Positions 8,385 to 17,838 of a DNA stretch of 64,000 nucleotides are shown here, piece by piece. A program made the position numbers and the translations under genes. The DNA is taken from NCBI GenBank assembly GCA_017541325.1, contig JAFXZI010000003.1, positions 62,001-126,000 on the forward strand, in the 5' to 3' direction. The number at the start of each line of letters is the position of its first letter. The stretch's first letter is position 1. This DNA comes from Bacilli bacterium (GTDB lineage Bacteria > Bacillota_I > Bacilli_A > RF39 > UBA660). The notes beneath the pieces are model-generated. The model ran no database searches and had not been told where the DNA came from. It saw only the letters and a program-made list of their open reading frames with translations.

Positions 8385-9818
8385 ATGAAAAAGAACAATC
8401 AAAAACATAGTACATTTAAAGTTGTATGTATTGCTCTTATAGTTGTAGTTCTATTAACTTGGTTACTTAAATTAATGCAATTAAATGAAGCAGGAACTGC
8501 TTTTGAATTCATTAAAGGTGAAGGATCAAGAAAACAAGTTGGACTATTTGACTTATTTAATTATATTACTGCAATACCACAAATGTTCGGATATATTCCT
8601 TTATATGTACTAGCTGTTGGTGGATTCTATGGAGTTTTATATAAAACAAGTGGATATAGAAATCTATTAAACAAACTAGTAAATAAGTATGAAGGAAGAG
8701 AATGGATATTCCTTACACTAGTAATGATTATCTTTGCTGTACTTACATCTGTAGCTGGATTAAGTTTTGCATTAATTCTTTTATTCCCAATGGTATTTGC
8801 AACAATGTTATTAATGGGTTATAGCAAAACAACAGCTGTAATGACTACTGTAGGTGCTGTTTCTGTAGGTGTACTTGGAAATACATATTCTATTTCAGAT
8901 GCACAAGCTTATCTTAATACTAGTTTCAGTATGAGTGCAAATACTGATCTTAAGATTAGATTAGTAACACTAGTTCTTGCATTAATTATATTAATAATAA
9001 ATGTATTATTATATGCTAGAAAACATAAAACAGATGAACCTAGAAAAGGATATTTATATCCTGAATCAAATAATAAGAAAGCAAAAACTTGGCCAATTAC
9101 ATTAGCGTTTGATATTTTACTAATTATATTAGTTCTTTCGTTTATGTCTTGGTCAGCTACATTTGATAAAGATTGGTTTACTAAAGCTTTAGAAGCAGTT
9201 CAAAAGTATAAAATTGCTGGATTCCCAATTTTATCAAAGATTTTAGGAGAAACAGGGTTAGTTGCATTTGGTACATGGAGTTATACTCAATTAATCTGTG
9301 TAATTGTTGTAATGTCTCTAATCATTGGATTAATGTCTAGAGTAAAATTAAATGATATGATTGATGGATTTATTTCAGGAATGAACAAAGCATTAAAACC
9401 TGCATTAATTGCTGGATTTGTTTATGTATTTGTATACGTTAATGCATATCATCCAATTTTATATACAATTGTTAATCCTATAATGCATATTTCTAAAACA
9501 TTTAATTGGATTTCAGTTATTACTTTATCAATTGCTTCAGTAATATCACATTTCTTAAATGTAGAATTATATTACTCAGCATATAATATGGTTTCATATC
9601 TACAAGTAGTATTTAATAATCCTAAAGTATTCCATGTTATGGCATACATCTTACAATCAACTTATGGTTTAGCTTTATTATTTGTTCCAAGTAGTGTTGT
9701 ATTAGTAACAACTTTATCATATTCTGGTGTTAAATATACTAGATATTTTAAAGCAATTTGGAAACTATTACTTGAATTATTATTACTAATTATAATAATT
9801 GGAATTATATTACTATAG
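8385..9818 (+). CDS. YfcC/C4-dicarboxylate anaerobic carrier-like permease
   Basis: The 477-residue protein has about twelve hydrophobic segments and looks like the YfcC/DcuC branch of the ion transporter superfamily, whose members carry short-chain organic or amino acids. Recognisable stretches are IPLYVLAVGGFYGVLYKTSGY and ELYYSAYNMVSYLQV. The substrate cannot be told from sequence. I chose ATG 8385 because TTTAGGAGGT lies directly upstream; the longer frame from 8352 lacks a site. It stands alone between two terminators. Confidence 0.65.
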   Translation: MKKNNQKHSTFKVVCIALIVVVLLTWLLKLMQLNEAGTAFEFIKGEGSRKQVGLFDLFNYITAIPQMFGYIPLYVLAVGGFYGVLYKTSGYRNLLNKLVNKYEGREWIFLTLVMIIFAVLTSVAGLSFALILLFPMVFATMLLMGYSKTTAVMTTVGAVSVGVLGNTYSISDAQAYLNTSFSMSANTDLKIRLVTLVLALIILIINVLLYARKHKTDEPRKGYLYPESNNKKAKTWPITLAFDILLIILVLSFMSWSATFDKDWFTKALEAVQKYKIAGFPILSKILGETGLVAFGTWSYTQLICVIVVMSLIIGLMSRVKLNDMIDGFISGMNKALKPALIAGFVYVFVYVNAYHPILYTIVNPIMHISKTFNWISVITLSIASVISHFLNVELYYSAYNMVSYLQVVFNNPKVFHVMAYILQSTYGLALLFVPSSVVLVTTLSYSGVKYTRYFKAIWKLLLELLLLIIIIGIILL

Positions 9819-9834
9819 AAATATAATTAATAAG

Positions 9835-9877
9835 AAACATCTTGTCCATAATATAATTGGACTTGATGTTTTTATTT
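9835..9877 (+). terminator. Intrinsic terminator after the permease
   Basis: AAACATC-TT-GTCCA pairs with TGGAC-TT-GATGTTT around a nine-base loop, with one T-T internal mismatch, and runs into TTTATTTT. Confidence 0.75.
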
Positions 9878-9886
9878 TGCTACAAT
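9858..9886 (+). promoter_or_regulatory. Candidate promoter of prfB
   Basis: TGGACT (9858-9863), 17 bases, then TACAAT (9881-9886) with an extended TGc. The -35 is formed by the 3' arm of the terminator. The -10 lies in a perfect 12-base palindrome CTACAATTGTAG (9880-9891). Confidence 0.5.
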
Positions 9887-9902
9887 TGTAGTGGTGAAGT
9901 TT

Positions 9903-10998
9903 ATGGACATAAAACTATTAAAAAACAATTTATCTAATTATTTAAACCAAATAAATGATTTATGGAGGGATCTTTGACGTAGATTCTAAAATAGAAAGAA
10001 TAGATGAACTAACTAAAAAGACTCATGAAGCGGATTTTTGGAATGATAAAAAGAAGTCAGAAGAGATTATAGGAGAAATTAATTCTTTAAAAGATATTAC
10101 AGATGATATTACTTCTTTAAAAAAAGAAGTAGAAAATGATTTAGAAATGCTAGAACTACTTGAACAAGAAGATAATCCTGAAATCTATACTATGATAGAA
10201 AATAACAGTACTACTTATGAAGAAAAGATATCGTCTTTAGAAGTTAAAACTCTTCTTAATGAAGAATATGATCAAAATAACTGTATTTTAGAAGTTCACT
10301 CAGGAGCAGGTGGTACTGAAGCGTGTGATTGGGCTGATATGTTATATCGTATGTATACTAGATTTTGTGATATTCATAATTTTAAATATGAAGTAATAGA
10401 TATAGTAGATGGTGAAGAAGCAGGAATTAAAACAGTAGTATTATCTATTAAAGGTAAATATGCTTATGGTTATTTAAAATGCGAAAAAGGAGTTCATAGA
10501 TTGGTAAGACTTTCTCCTTTTGATAGTAATCATAGAAGACATACATCTTTTGCATCAGTTGATGTTATTCCTGAAATAAAAAATGATATTAATATAGAAA
10601 TAGATCCTAATGATATTAGAATTGATGTATATCGAGCAAGTGGTCATGGAGGGCAAGGAGTAAATACAACACCTTCTGCAGTAAGAATTACTCATTTTCC
10701 AAGCGGAATTGTTGTAACTTGTCAAAATGAAAGAAGTCAAATTCAAAATAAAGAGGAAGCGATGACGGTTTTAAAGAGCAAATTAAAAGTTCTTGAATTA
10801 GAAAAAGAAAAAGCTCAAATGGATGAAATTAGAGGAGAACACATGAATATAGAATTTGGGTCTCAAATAAGAAGTTATGTACTACATCCATATTCATTGG
10901 TAAAAGATCATCGTACTAACGTAGAAACATCTAATACAACTAAGGTATTAGATGGAGATATAGATTTGTTTATTAATGCTTATTTAAGAAATAAATAG
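9903..10998 (+). CDS. prfB: Peptide chain release factor 2 (programmed +1 frameshift)
   Basis: RF2 ends translation at UGA and UAA. Translation starts at ATG 9903 and runs 24 codons to an in-frame TGA (9975-9977). Slipping +1 on CTT lets ribosomes read GAC and continue to 10998, giving 364 residues (9903-9974 joined to 9976-10998). The frame shows the RF2 tripeptide SPF and the catalytic GGQ in ASGHGGQGVNTT. GTGGTGAAG upstream of the ATG is the likely binding site. The gene has its own promoter and sits before ftsE. Confidence 0.95.
9964..9978 (+). other. prfB programmed frameshift site
   Basis: The site has an internal Shine-Dalgarno-like GGAGGG, then the slippery CTT, the UGA stop and a following C. 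This is the standard autoregulatory arrangement: low RF2 favours frameshifting over termination at TGA. Confidence 0.93.
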
Positions 10999-11041
10999 TT
11001 TACATTATACTTAATCTGGATGGAAAATAGAGAGAGTTTTA

Positions 11042-11050
11042 TGTTATAAT
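11042..11050 (+). promoter_or_regulatory. Extended -10 promoter of ftsEX
   Basis: TGTTATAAT is a perfect extended -10, about 27 bases before the ftsE start. No good -35 is visible. Confidence 0.5.
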
Positions 11051-11076
11051 AAATATTATGATAAGGTGGTGGTAAT

Positions 11077-11775
11077 TTGGAACTAATTAATATAAAAGAC
11101 GTTAATGTTAGATACAGAAACGGAGTAAATGCTATTCACAATTTATCTGTTAAGATAAAAAAGGGAGATTTTGTCTTTGTAATAGGTGGATCAGGATCAG
11201 GTAAAAGTACTTTTATTAAAATGCTTTATCGTGAAATTAAACCATCTAGTGGAGAGATTATTTTAGGCGGATTAAACGTTGCCAAATTAAGAAATAGTAA
11301 AGTATATAAATTAAGAAGAAAATTAGGAATTGTATTCCAAGATTATAGATTGTTACCAAAACTAACTGTATATGAAAATGTTTCATTTGCACTTGAATGT
11401 ATTGGTACTGAAAGAAAAGAAATAAGACAAAAAGTTCTAAAAGCTTTAGAATTAGTTGGACTTAAATCTAAAACAAGAGTATATCCAGATCAATTATCAG
11501 GAGGAGAACAACAAAGAGTTGCGATAGCACGTGCTATTGTAAATAGTCCTAAATTATTAATATGTGATGAACCTACTGGTAACTTGGATCCAGAGATGAG
11601 TATGGAAATAGTTAAAGTACTAGAAAGTATTAATAAGACTACTGGTACAACTGTAATTATGGCAACTCATGATAAAGAAATAGTTAATAAAATGAATAAA
11701 AGAGTACTTGTCCTTAAAGATGGATATTTAGTTAAAGATTTTGAGAAAGGAAAGTATTACGATGAAGATAATTAG
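11077..11775 (+). CDS. ftsE: Cell division ATP-binding protein FtsE
   Basis: FtsE is the ABC ATPase that drives FtsX to activate septal or sidewall peptidoglycan hydrolases. The 232-residue protein has Walker A GGSGSGKST, Q-loop FQDYRLLPKL, signature LSGGEQQR and Walker B LLICDEPTGNLDP. The start is TTG 11077, preceded by AAGGTGGTGG; no better ATG fits the family N-terminus. It overlaps ftsX by 14 bases and is followed by an M23 hydrolase, so the complete FtsEX-hydrolase machine is in one operon. Confidence 0.95.
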   Translation: MELINIKDVNVRYRNGVNAIHNLSVKIKKGDFVFVIGGSGSGKSTFIKMLYREIKPSSGEIILGGLNVAKLRNSKVYKLRRKLGIVFQDYRLLPKLTVYENVSFALECIGTERKEIRQKVLKALELVGLKSKTRVYPDQLSGGEQQRVAIARAIVNSPKLLICDEPTGNLDPEMSMEIVKVLESINKTTGTTVIMATHDKEIVNKMNKRVLVLKDGYLVKDFEKGKYYDEDN

Positions 11776-12661
11776 AATGTTGATTAGAGGTATTAGAGAT
11801 GCCTTAAAAAGTGTATTTAGAAACTTTTCTTTATCATTTGCATCAGTTTCATGTATTAGTATTACTTTAATAGTAATTGCTTGTTCTTTACTTATTTCAT
11901 ACAATGTTAGAAATATAACTACATCTATAGAACAGGATGTTACGGTAGTAGTATTTATTGATAAAGGTGCTACTGATGTTGATTTGGAACAAATAGATGC
12001 TCAACTTAGAAGTATAAAAAATATAGAATCTATTACTCTTAAAACTAAAGAACAAGAAAAAGAAGAGTTCATGAAAGAATCAGAAGTATTTAAAAATATA
12101 ATGGCTGATTGGAAAAGTGAAGAATCTCCTTTAAAAGATAGTTTCATGGTTAAAGTAGTAGATATTAAAGAAATAGGTAAAACTGTTGATGAAATTAAGA
12201 AAATAGATAAAGTATTTATGGTTCAATATGGAGAAGGTACTGTTGAAAAAATGGTTAGTGTATTCTCTGTTATTGAAAGAGTTACAATTGCTATAGTAAT
12301 AGCATTAATATTCGTTAATGTATTCTTAATTATAAACACAATTAAACTTGCAATATTTGCAAGAAAAAGAGAAATATCTATTATGAGATTAGTTGGAGCT
12401 TCTAACTTCTCAATTAAATATCCTTTTGTTATAGAAGGAATGGTTATAGGTATGATTGGATCAATTGTACCAATTATAATAATTATTTATGGTTATACAT
12501 ATATATATGAATATTTTGATGGGGTACTATTTAGTTCTATTTTAGAATTAGTAGAACCACAACCATTTGTATATATTGTTTCTTTAATAGTATTAGTTAT
12601 TGGTATTTTAGTTGGTATGATTGGAAGTAGTAGAGCTGTTAGAAAGTATTTGAAGGTGTAA
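11762..12661 (+). CDS. ftsX: Cell division protein FtsX
   Basis: FtsX is the transmembrane partner of FtsE and activates an extracytoplasmic wall hydrolase. The 299-residue protein has one N-terminal membrane segment, an extracellular domain (about residues 50-165) and three C-terminal segments with the FtsX motif RKREISIMRLVGAS. I chose ATG 11762, inside the end of ftsE, because GAAAGGAAAG precedes it. The next gene starts three bases after its stop. Confidence 0.94.
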   Translation: MKIIRMLIRGIRDALKSVFRNFSLSFASVSCISITLIVIACSLLISYNVRNITTSIEQDVTVVVFIDKGATDVDLEQIDAQLRSIKNIESITLKTKEQEKEEFMKESEVFKNIMADWKSEESPLKDSFMVKVVDIKEIGKTVDEIKKIDKVFMVQYGEGTVEKMVSVFSVIERVTIAIVIALIFVNVFLIINTIKLAIFARKREISIMRLVGASNFSIKYPFVIEGMVIGMIGSIVPIIIIIYGYTYIYEYFDGVLFSSILELVEPQPFVYIVSLIVLVIGILVGMIGSSRAVRKYLKV

Positions 12662-12663
12662 TT

Positions 12664-13851
12664 ATGAAAAAGGTATTTAAGTTTTTAATAATATCTTTAA
12701 TAATAACTATACCAATTAATGCTAAAGCAATAACTTTAGGTGATTATAAGAAAAAGTTAGCTGAGTATAAAGCTGCTTATGAAGAAAATCAAAGACAAAT
12801 TAAAAAAACTCAATCAGAAATTAATTCTACTAATAATAAAATAAGTTCTATGAAAAAAGAAATGATTAGTTTATCTAGTGAAATTAGTAAATTAAAAGAT
12901 GATGTTATTAAATATAATGAAGAAATAGAAAAAAAAGAATTAGAAACAAAGAAATTAATTGAATATATGCAATTGTCTGGAGGACAAAACTTATATTTAG
13001 AATATGCTTTTGAAGCAGATAATGTTACTGATTTGATTTATAGAATGTCTGTTGTTGAACAAATTACAGATTATAATAAAAAATCTGTTAAAGAATTAAA
13101 TGAATTAATAGTAACTGCTAAAAACAGACAAAAAGAAATAAATAGAAGAGAAAAAGAATTAGATGAAAAACAAGATGAGTTAGGTGAATTAGTCGTATCA
13201 TTAGGCGATAATAAAGATTCATTGTCTGAGTCTGGTGTAAGTATAAGTAAACAAATTAAATTATATGAAAATCAAGTAAAAACTTATCAAAAACTTGGAT
13301 GTAAAGATAAAGATGTAATTGGTAAAGACTGCGCTGTTAACAATTCTGCTGGGGTATGGAGACGTCCTGTAACTAATGGATATGTTACAAGTGAATTTAA
13401 ATATCGTAGTGGTAAACTTCATAGAGCAGTAGATATCTCTAATAGAAAAAATCCATATGGTACTAAAATATATGCGGTTGCTAACGGAAGAATTACTAAT
13501 ATATATCATGATACTTATGGAGCTAAAGTAGTTCTTATTGAACATACTTATAATGGAAAGTATTATACTTCAAATTATTGTCATATGAGTAAATATAATC
13601 CAGCTATTTATGAAGGAATGAAAGTAACTTCAAATACTTGGATTGGATATATGGGTATGACAGGTAAAGCAACTGGACCACACTTACACTTAGAAATATT
13701 CCCATGTAGATTATATAATCTATCAGATAAGAATTGTTCTACATGGAGTAAATATGTTAAGTATGCAGCTTCTTTATATAGTTCGGGATATAAAGGACCA
13801 AGAGCATTAATTAGTATGCCTGCTGCTGGAGTAACATGGACATCTAGATAA
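12664..13851 (+). CDS. Secreted M23 (LytM) peptidoglycan hydrolase with coiled coil, probable FtsEX effector
   Basis: The 395-residue protein has a signal peptide (residues 1-22, ending AKA), a long coiled coil (about 25-215) and a C-terminal LytM/M23 zinc endopeptidase domain. The catalytic set appears intact: HRAVDI supplies His and Asp, and GPHLHLEIF supplies the HxH pair. The coiled coil plus M23 layout, and the location directly after ftsEX, are those of EnvC-like proteins, so it is probably activated by FtsX. Whether it cuts cross-links itself or activates an amidase cannot be told. A good terminator follows. Confidence 0.9.
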   Translation: MKKVFKFLIISLIITIPINAKAITLGDYKKKLAEYKAAYEENQRQIKKTQSEINSTNNKISSMKKEMISLSSEISKLKDDVIKYNEEIEKKELETKKLIEYMQLSGGQNLYLEYAFEADNVTDLIYRMSVVEQITDYNKKSVKELNELIVTAKNRQKEINRREKELDEKQDELGELVVSLGDNKDSLSESGVSISKQIKLYENQVKTYQKLGCKDKDVIGKDCAVNNSAGVWRRPVTNGYVTSEFKYRSGKLHRAVDISNRKNPYGTKIYAVANGRITNIYHDTYGAKVVLIEHTYNGKYYTSNYCHMSKYNPAIYEGMKVTSNTWIGYMGMTGKATGPHLHLEIFPCRLYNLSDKNCSTWSKYVKYAASLYSSGYKGPRALISMPAAGVTWTSR

Positions 13852-13852
13852 T

Positions 13853-13876
13853 AAAAGACCTTAGGGTCTTTTTTTT
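13853..13876 (+). terminator. Intrinsic terminator after the M23 hydrolase
   Basis: AAAAGACC and GGTCTTTT form an eight-pair stem with a four-base loop and a T run. Confidence 0.8.
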
Positions 13877-13902
13877 GTAAAAAAGAAAATATATGTTATA
13901 AT
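13875..13902 (+). promoter_or_regulatory. Promoter of the HipA-like kinase operon
   Basis: TTGTAA (13875-13880), 16 bases, then TATAAT (13897-13902) with an extended TGt. The -35 lies at the end of the terminator's T run. Confidence 0.55.
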
Positions 13903-13921
13903 ACGCCGTATAGGTGATTTT

Positions 13922-14713
13922 ATGGCAAATTTAGTTAGAGACAACTTAGGTTATATTGATTTAGAAGAACTAGGATGTACTTATGATAAGGGTACTGTAG
14001 TAATAGATGGAGAAAGATACTATTTCAAAGATAGTGGACTAGGTGCATTTAAAGAACTTGTAGTAGATGAATTAGCCCTAGATTTTGGAATAAAGTGTGC
14101 TGAGTATGATCTAGCTTCTTTTTCATATAGATGTGGATTAATAAGTAGAGATTTAAATAGAGGAAATCTACAATTTGAACCAATGAGTACTTTTTTATCT
14201 AAGTTTTATCATACAACTGATTATAGAACTTTAAGAACATATAATAATTTAGATGATATTGGTATGATGTTACAAAGTAGATTTGATTATCCTACATATA
14301 AAAGATTAATGGAACAACTAGATAGATTGTTTCTATTTGATCTTATGGTAGGAAATACAGATCGTAATTGTACTAATTATGGAATTCAATATGATAAAGG
14401 TTCTTTAGATATTGTTATATTTGATTCGGAGCAAAGTCTAGATACTTCAGTATTCTATATGGATGAGTATCAACTTAGAAGAAGAAGAGGACATAATGAT
14501 GATTTATCAGATTTAAGTTATTCTGATATTAAAGAATCTCTTAAATTGATTTCAGATGAAAACATTGATAGTGTTTTTGAAAGAGTTGAGAGAAAAATAC
14601 AAGCACCAATTAATGAGGGGATAAAAAGTAATTTCAGAACATTTTTTAGAACTAGTAGAACTGTTATAGGCAATAGAGTGCATAAACAAAGTGTCAAACG
14701 AGTTGAAATGTGA
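13922..14713 (+). CDS. HipA-like protein kinase fold protein
   Basis: The 263-residue protein resembles the C-terminal kinase domain of HipA. VGNTDRNCTNYG matches the HipA catalytic loop (N-x-D-R-x-x-x-N) and IVIFDSEQSL supplies the metal-binding Asp. YFKDSG and KELVVDELALDFGI fit the ATP-binding lobe. HipA toxins phosphorylate glutamyl-tRNA synthetase, but no HipB-like antitoxin gene is adjacent, so toxin function is not supported. AGGTGAT precedes ATG 13922. The gene is first in a likely operon with cls and tcdA. Substrate unknown. Confidence 0.7.
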   Translation: MANLVRDNLGYIDLEELGCTYDKGTVVIDGERYYFKDSGLGAFKELVVDELALDFGIKCAEYDLASFSYRCGLISRDLNRGNLQFEPMSTFLSKFYHTTDYRTLRTYNNLDDIGMMLQSRFDYPTYKRLMEQLDRLFLFDLMVGNTDRNCTNYGIQYDKGSLDIVIFDSEQSLDTSVFYMDEYQLRRRRGHNDDLSDLSYSDIKESLKLISDENIDSVFERVERKIQAPINEGIKSNFRTFFRTSRTVIGNRVHKQSVKRVEM

Positions 14714-14744
14714 TATATTATTTATGGTATAGGAGAGGATAAAT

Positions 14745-16259
14745 ATGAGGGAACAAGGTAAAAGAAGAGCACTAACTGTTTTTATTGCGTTATGTATTCA
14801 AGTATTATTCACAATGCTTGTTTATATTTATTTTGCAAGATATTCACTTTCAGTTGAATTATTTTTAAGAGTAGTTAGTTTATTATTTGTCTTTTTATTC
14901 TTTAAAGATAGTAGAAAACTAAGTAACAATATCTTTTATATTTTATTATTTGTATTGTTTCCAATTTTAGGATCATTATTATTTGTTTTGTTTAGTAATA
15001 ATATCTTTGGAAGCAAATTAGTAAGAAGTATTAATAAAAATGCTAATGTAACTAAAGATTATCTAAAACAAGATGAAGAAATATTAAAAACAATAGATAA
15101 AGAAAATAAAAGTGTTTATCCTCAAGCACAATATATATCTAAGCATGGTGGATATCCAATTTATTCAAATTGCAAAATGACATATTTTAAATGTGGTGAA
15201 GAAGCATTCCCTGATATTTTAAAAGAACTTAAAAAAGCTAAAAAATATATATTTATGGAGTATTTTATTATTGGTCTTGGTAATATGTGGGATCAAGTAT
15301 TAGAAATATTAAAACAAAAAGTAAAAGAAGGAGTAGAAGTAAGAGTTATTTATGATGATGTAGGTTCTCTTCAAAGCCTTCCAAGATTCTATGATGAAGA
15401 ATTAGAAAAAATGGGAATAAATTGTATTTGTTTTAATAAGTTTAATTTTATTTTTAAAATGATATTTAATAATAGGGATCATAGAAAAATATTAATAATT
15501 GATGGTGTTACATCATATACTGGCGGTATTAATATTGCAGATGAATATATTAATTTAATAGAGCGTTTTGGTTATTGGAAAGATAATTGTATAAAAATAG
15601 AAGGAGAAGCATCGTGGAACTTTACTATTGCCTTCTTAAAGATGTGGAATGTATGTAGACATTTAGGTAAAAACTTTAATTCATATAAACCAACTTATAA
15701 AAAATATAAAAATTGTGGATATGTTGCACCATATTGTTCTAATCCACTAAAGAAAGAATCTATTGGAGAAGGTGTATATATAAATATGATTAATCAATCA
15801 AGTAAGTATTTATATATAATGACTCCATACTTAATAATAGATAACGATATGATAAAGGCGTTAGTAAATGCTAAAAAAAGAGGAGTAGATGTAAAAATAA
15901 TGACTCCTGGTATTCCTGATAAGAAAATAGTATATAGTGTTACTAAGTCTAATTATGATGTTTTATTAAAAAATGGTATTGAAATATATGAATATAGTCC
16001 AGGATTTTTACATAGTAAAATGTTTTTAGCAGATGATATAGTAGCATCTATTGGGACAATTAACTTAGATTATAGAAGCTTAGACCAACACTTTGAGTGT
16101 TCAGCATTTATTTATAAAGATAAAGTATTAAAAACTATTAAAGAAGATGCAGAAGGAACTCTTAAAGAATGTAAAAGAATAACTTTAAAAAATAATAAAG
16201 TTGGTCTTATTAAAAGTATTTATAGAGGAGTATTAAAAGTATTCGCTCCTTTGTTATAG
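14745..16259 (+). CDS. cls: Cardiolipin synthase (phospholipase D family)
   Basis: Cls condenses two phosphatidylglycerols into cardiolipin. The 504-residue protein has two or three N-terminal membrane segments and two PLD catalytic motifs: RDHRKILIIDG in the first half, and LHSKMFLADD near residue 425. Length fits Gram-positive Cls. AGGAGAGG precedes ATG 14745. No terminator separates it from the HipA-like gene, and tcdA begins eight bases after its stop, so the three are probably cotranscribed. Confidence 0.92.
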   Translation: MREQGKRRALTVFIALCIQVLFTMLVYIYFARYSLSVELFLRVVSLLFVFLFFKDSRKLSNNIFYILLFVLFPILGSLLFVLFSNNIFGSKLVRSINKNANVTKDYLKQDEEILKTIDKENKSVYPQAQYISKHGGYPIYSNCKMTYFKCGEEAFPDILKELKKAKKYIFMEYFIIGLGNMWDQVLEILKQKVKEGVEVRVIYDDVGSLQSLPRFYDEELEKMGINCICFNKFNFIFKMIFNNRDHRKILIIDGVTSYTGGINIADEYINLIERFGYWKDNCIKIEGEASWNFTIAFLKMWNVCRHLGKNFNSYKPTYKKYKNCGYVAPYCSNPLKKESIGEGVYINMINQSSKYLYIMTPYLIIDNDMIKALVNAKKRGVDVKIMTPGIPDKKIVYSVTKSNYDVLLKNGIEIYEYSPGFLHSKMFLADDIVASIGTINLDYRSLDQHFECSAFIYKDKVLKTIKEDAEGTLKECKRITLKNNKVGLIKSIYRGVLKVFAPLL

Positions 16260-16266
16260 GTGTATT

Positions 16267-16947
16267 ATGAGTAAGTTTGAAAGATTAGAAAAGATTATAA
16301 AAAAAGATGATATGACCAAATTAAAAAATAGTACGATTTTAGTATTAGGAATAGGTGGAGTAGGAGGATATGTTGTTGAATCTCTTGCTCGATCTGGAAT
16401 CGGTAAAATAATTATTGTTGATAAAGATAAGGTTGATGAATCTAATATTAATAGACAAATAATCGCACTTAATTCTACTATTGGTAAAAGAAAAGTAGAT
16501 GTATTTGAAGAAAGAATACATGATATTAATACAGAGTGTTCTGTTATTAAGATAGATGAATTTATTAATAAAGATAATATAGATATATTATTTAAAGAAA
16601 AAATAGATTATTTAGTAGATGCATGTGATACAGTATCTACTAAAATAGCAGTTATGGAAGAATGTTTAATTAGAAAAATTAAGTTTATTTCTTCTATGGG
16701 TACAGGAAACAAGTTTCATCCAGAATTACTAGAAATAACTGATATTAGAAAAACTATTAATGATCCTTTAGCTAAAATAATTAGAAAATATGTAAAAGAT
16801 AATAGAATTAATGATAAGATTATGGTTCTATCATCAAGAGAAGTACCAGTTCATATAAATGATAGAGTAGTTGGTTCAACATCTTTTGTACCACCATCTG
16901 CTGGACTTTTAATAACGAGCTATATAATTAACAATATTATTAAATAA
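16267..16947 (+). CDS. tcdA: tRNA threonylcarbamoyladenosine dehydratase (ThiF/E1 family)
   Basis: TcdA cyclises t6A37 in tRNA to ct6A using ATP. The 226-residue protein has the E1-like Rossmann motif VLGIGGVGGYVVESLARSGIG, the nucleotide-contacting ESNINRQI, and the TcdA ending GSTSFVPPSAGLL. It is slightly shorter than typical Firmicutes homologs. It lacks the CxxC zinc pairs found in ThiF/MoeB, which supports TcdA. It follows cls closely; a terminator lies after its stop. Confidence 0.88.
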   Translation: MSKFERLEKIIKKDDMTKLKNSTILVLGIGGVGGYVVESLARSGIGKIIIVDKDKVDESNINRQIIALNSTIGKRKVDVFEERIHDINTECSVIKIDEFINKDNIDILFKEKIDYLVDACDTVSTKIAVMEECLIRKIKFISSMGTGNKFHPELLEITDIRKTINDPLAKIIRKYVKDNRINDKIMVLSSREVPVHINDRVVGSTSFVPPSAGLLITSYIINNIIK

Positions 16948-16960
16948 TTTACAGGAATTA

Positions 16961-16983
16961 ATAAGCACATAAGTGCTTTTTTT
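16961..16983 (+). terminator. Intrinsic terminator after tcdA
   Basis: AAGCAC, an ATAA loop and GTGCTT are followed by a T run. Confidence 0.75.
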
Positions 16984-16992
16984 CTTAGTTTG

Positions 16993-17001
16993 TGGTATAT
17001 A
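16993..17001 (+). promoter_or_regulatory. Possible extended -10 promoter of the PF06541 gene
   Basis: TGGTATATA lies about 20 bases before the start codon. There is no clear -35. Confidence 0.35.
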
Positions 17002-17021
17002 TAAACTAGAAGGTGATATAG

Positions 17022-17774
17022 TTGAGAAAAAAGAATAAAAAGAATAAAGTATTAGATTTATTTTGTAACATCTACTTAATGTTTTTTGTTTACTGTGTAA
17101 TTGGATGGTTATATGAAGTAATATGGCTGTATATATTAGACGGTAAATTAACTAATAGAGGTTTCTTGTTTGGACCATATTTGCCTATATATGGTTTTGG
17201 AATGCTTCTATTAATATTCCTTTTAAGAAAGTTAATGAAGAGAAAGATTAATTTTAGTAATTATTTATCCATTCCAACACTACTTATTATGTTCTTATTT
17301 ATATTTATAGTAACTATAGAGTATTCAGTACCTACTATTTATAAAATAACAACATTTATGAGTTGCTTTGCATTTCCTTTAATTATATATTTAGTAATTA
17401 GTTTAATTTTTATATTTATTTTAAGAATCAAATTACCAATAAAAACACAAGAAAAAATAAATGTAACACCACTCGTAATATTTATATTAATATTCTTAAT
17501 AGCGTCCATTGTAGAATATGTAGGGCACTATATATTAGATGTACATTTTGATATATTACTTTGGGATTATAGTAAAGACTATCTAAATTTAAATAAAAGA
17601 GTATGTTTTGATGCTAGTAGAAACTTTGCTATAGGAGGAACATTCCTTTTATATGTTGTACAACCTAGATTAGAAAAACTATTATCTAAATTAAAAATGA
17701 ATAAGAAACTGTTCTATACATTATTATTTGGAATAGTAATGCTTGTTGATTTTATAATAAAAATGATTAAATAA
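17022..17774 (+). CDS. Putative ABC-transporter type IV membrane protein (PF06541 family)
   Basis: The 250-residue membrane protein has about six hydrophobic segments. The family signature is clear: IGWLYEV near the first segment, LTNRGFLFGPYLPIYGFG, then VEYVGHY, LLWDYSKDYLNLNKRVCF and IGGTF. Function in the family is not established despite the ABC-transporter label. Translation starts at TTG 17022, preceded by AAGGTGAT. It is a single-gene unit with a terminator on each side. Confidence 0.75.
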   Translation: MRKKNKKNKVLDLFCNIYLMFFVYCVIGWLYEVIWLYILDGKLTNRGFLFGPYLPIYGFGMLLLIFLLRKLMKRKINFSNYLSIPTLLIMFLFIFIVTIEYSVPTIYKITTFMSCFAFPLIIYLVISLIFIFILRIKLPIKTQEKINVTPLVIFILIFLIASIVEYVGHYILDVHFDILLWDYSKDYLNLNKRVCFDASRNFAIGGTFLLYVVQPRLEKLLSKLKMNKKLFYTLLFGIVMLVDFIIKMIK

Positions 17775-17775
17775 G

Positions 17776-17804
17776 ATCTACTTTACAGTAGATTTTATTT
17801 TTTT
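17776..17804 (+). terminator. Intrinsic terminator after the PF06541 gene
   Basis: ATCTACT, a TTAC loop and AGTAGAT are followed by TTTATTTTTTT. Confidence 0.8.
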
Positions 17805-17811
17805 AAAATAT

Positions 17812-17838
17812 TTAGCACTCTGGTGTTGACTTTGCTAA
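17812..17838 (+). promoter_or_regulatory. CIRCE-like HrcA operator
   Basis: The left arm TTAGCACTC is perfect. After exactly nine bases the right arm reads CTTTGCTAA, matching six of nine positions of GAGTGCTAA. CIRCE is bound by the heat-shock repressor HrcA. The site covers the -35 of the hsp20 promoter. Confidence 0.8.

Noticed and set aside
9903-9977. The early TGA in prfB as evidence of a pseudogene
   Set aside because: The site has all elements of the normal RF2 programmed frameshift.
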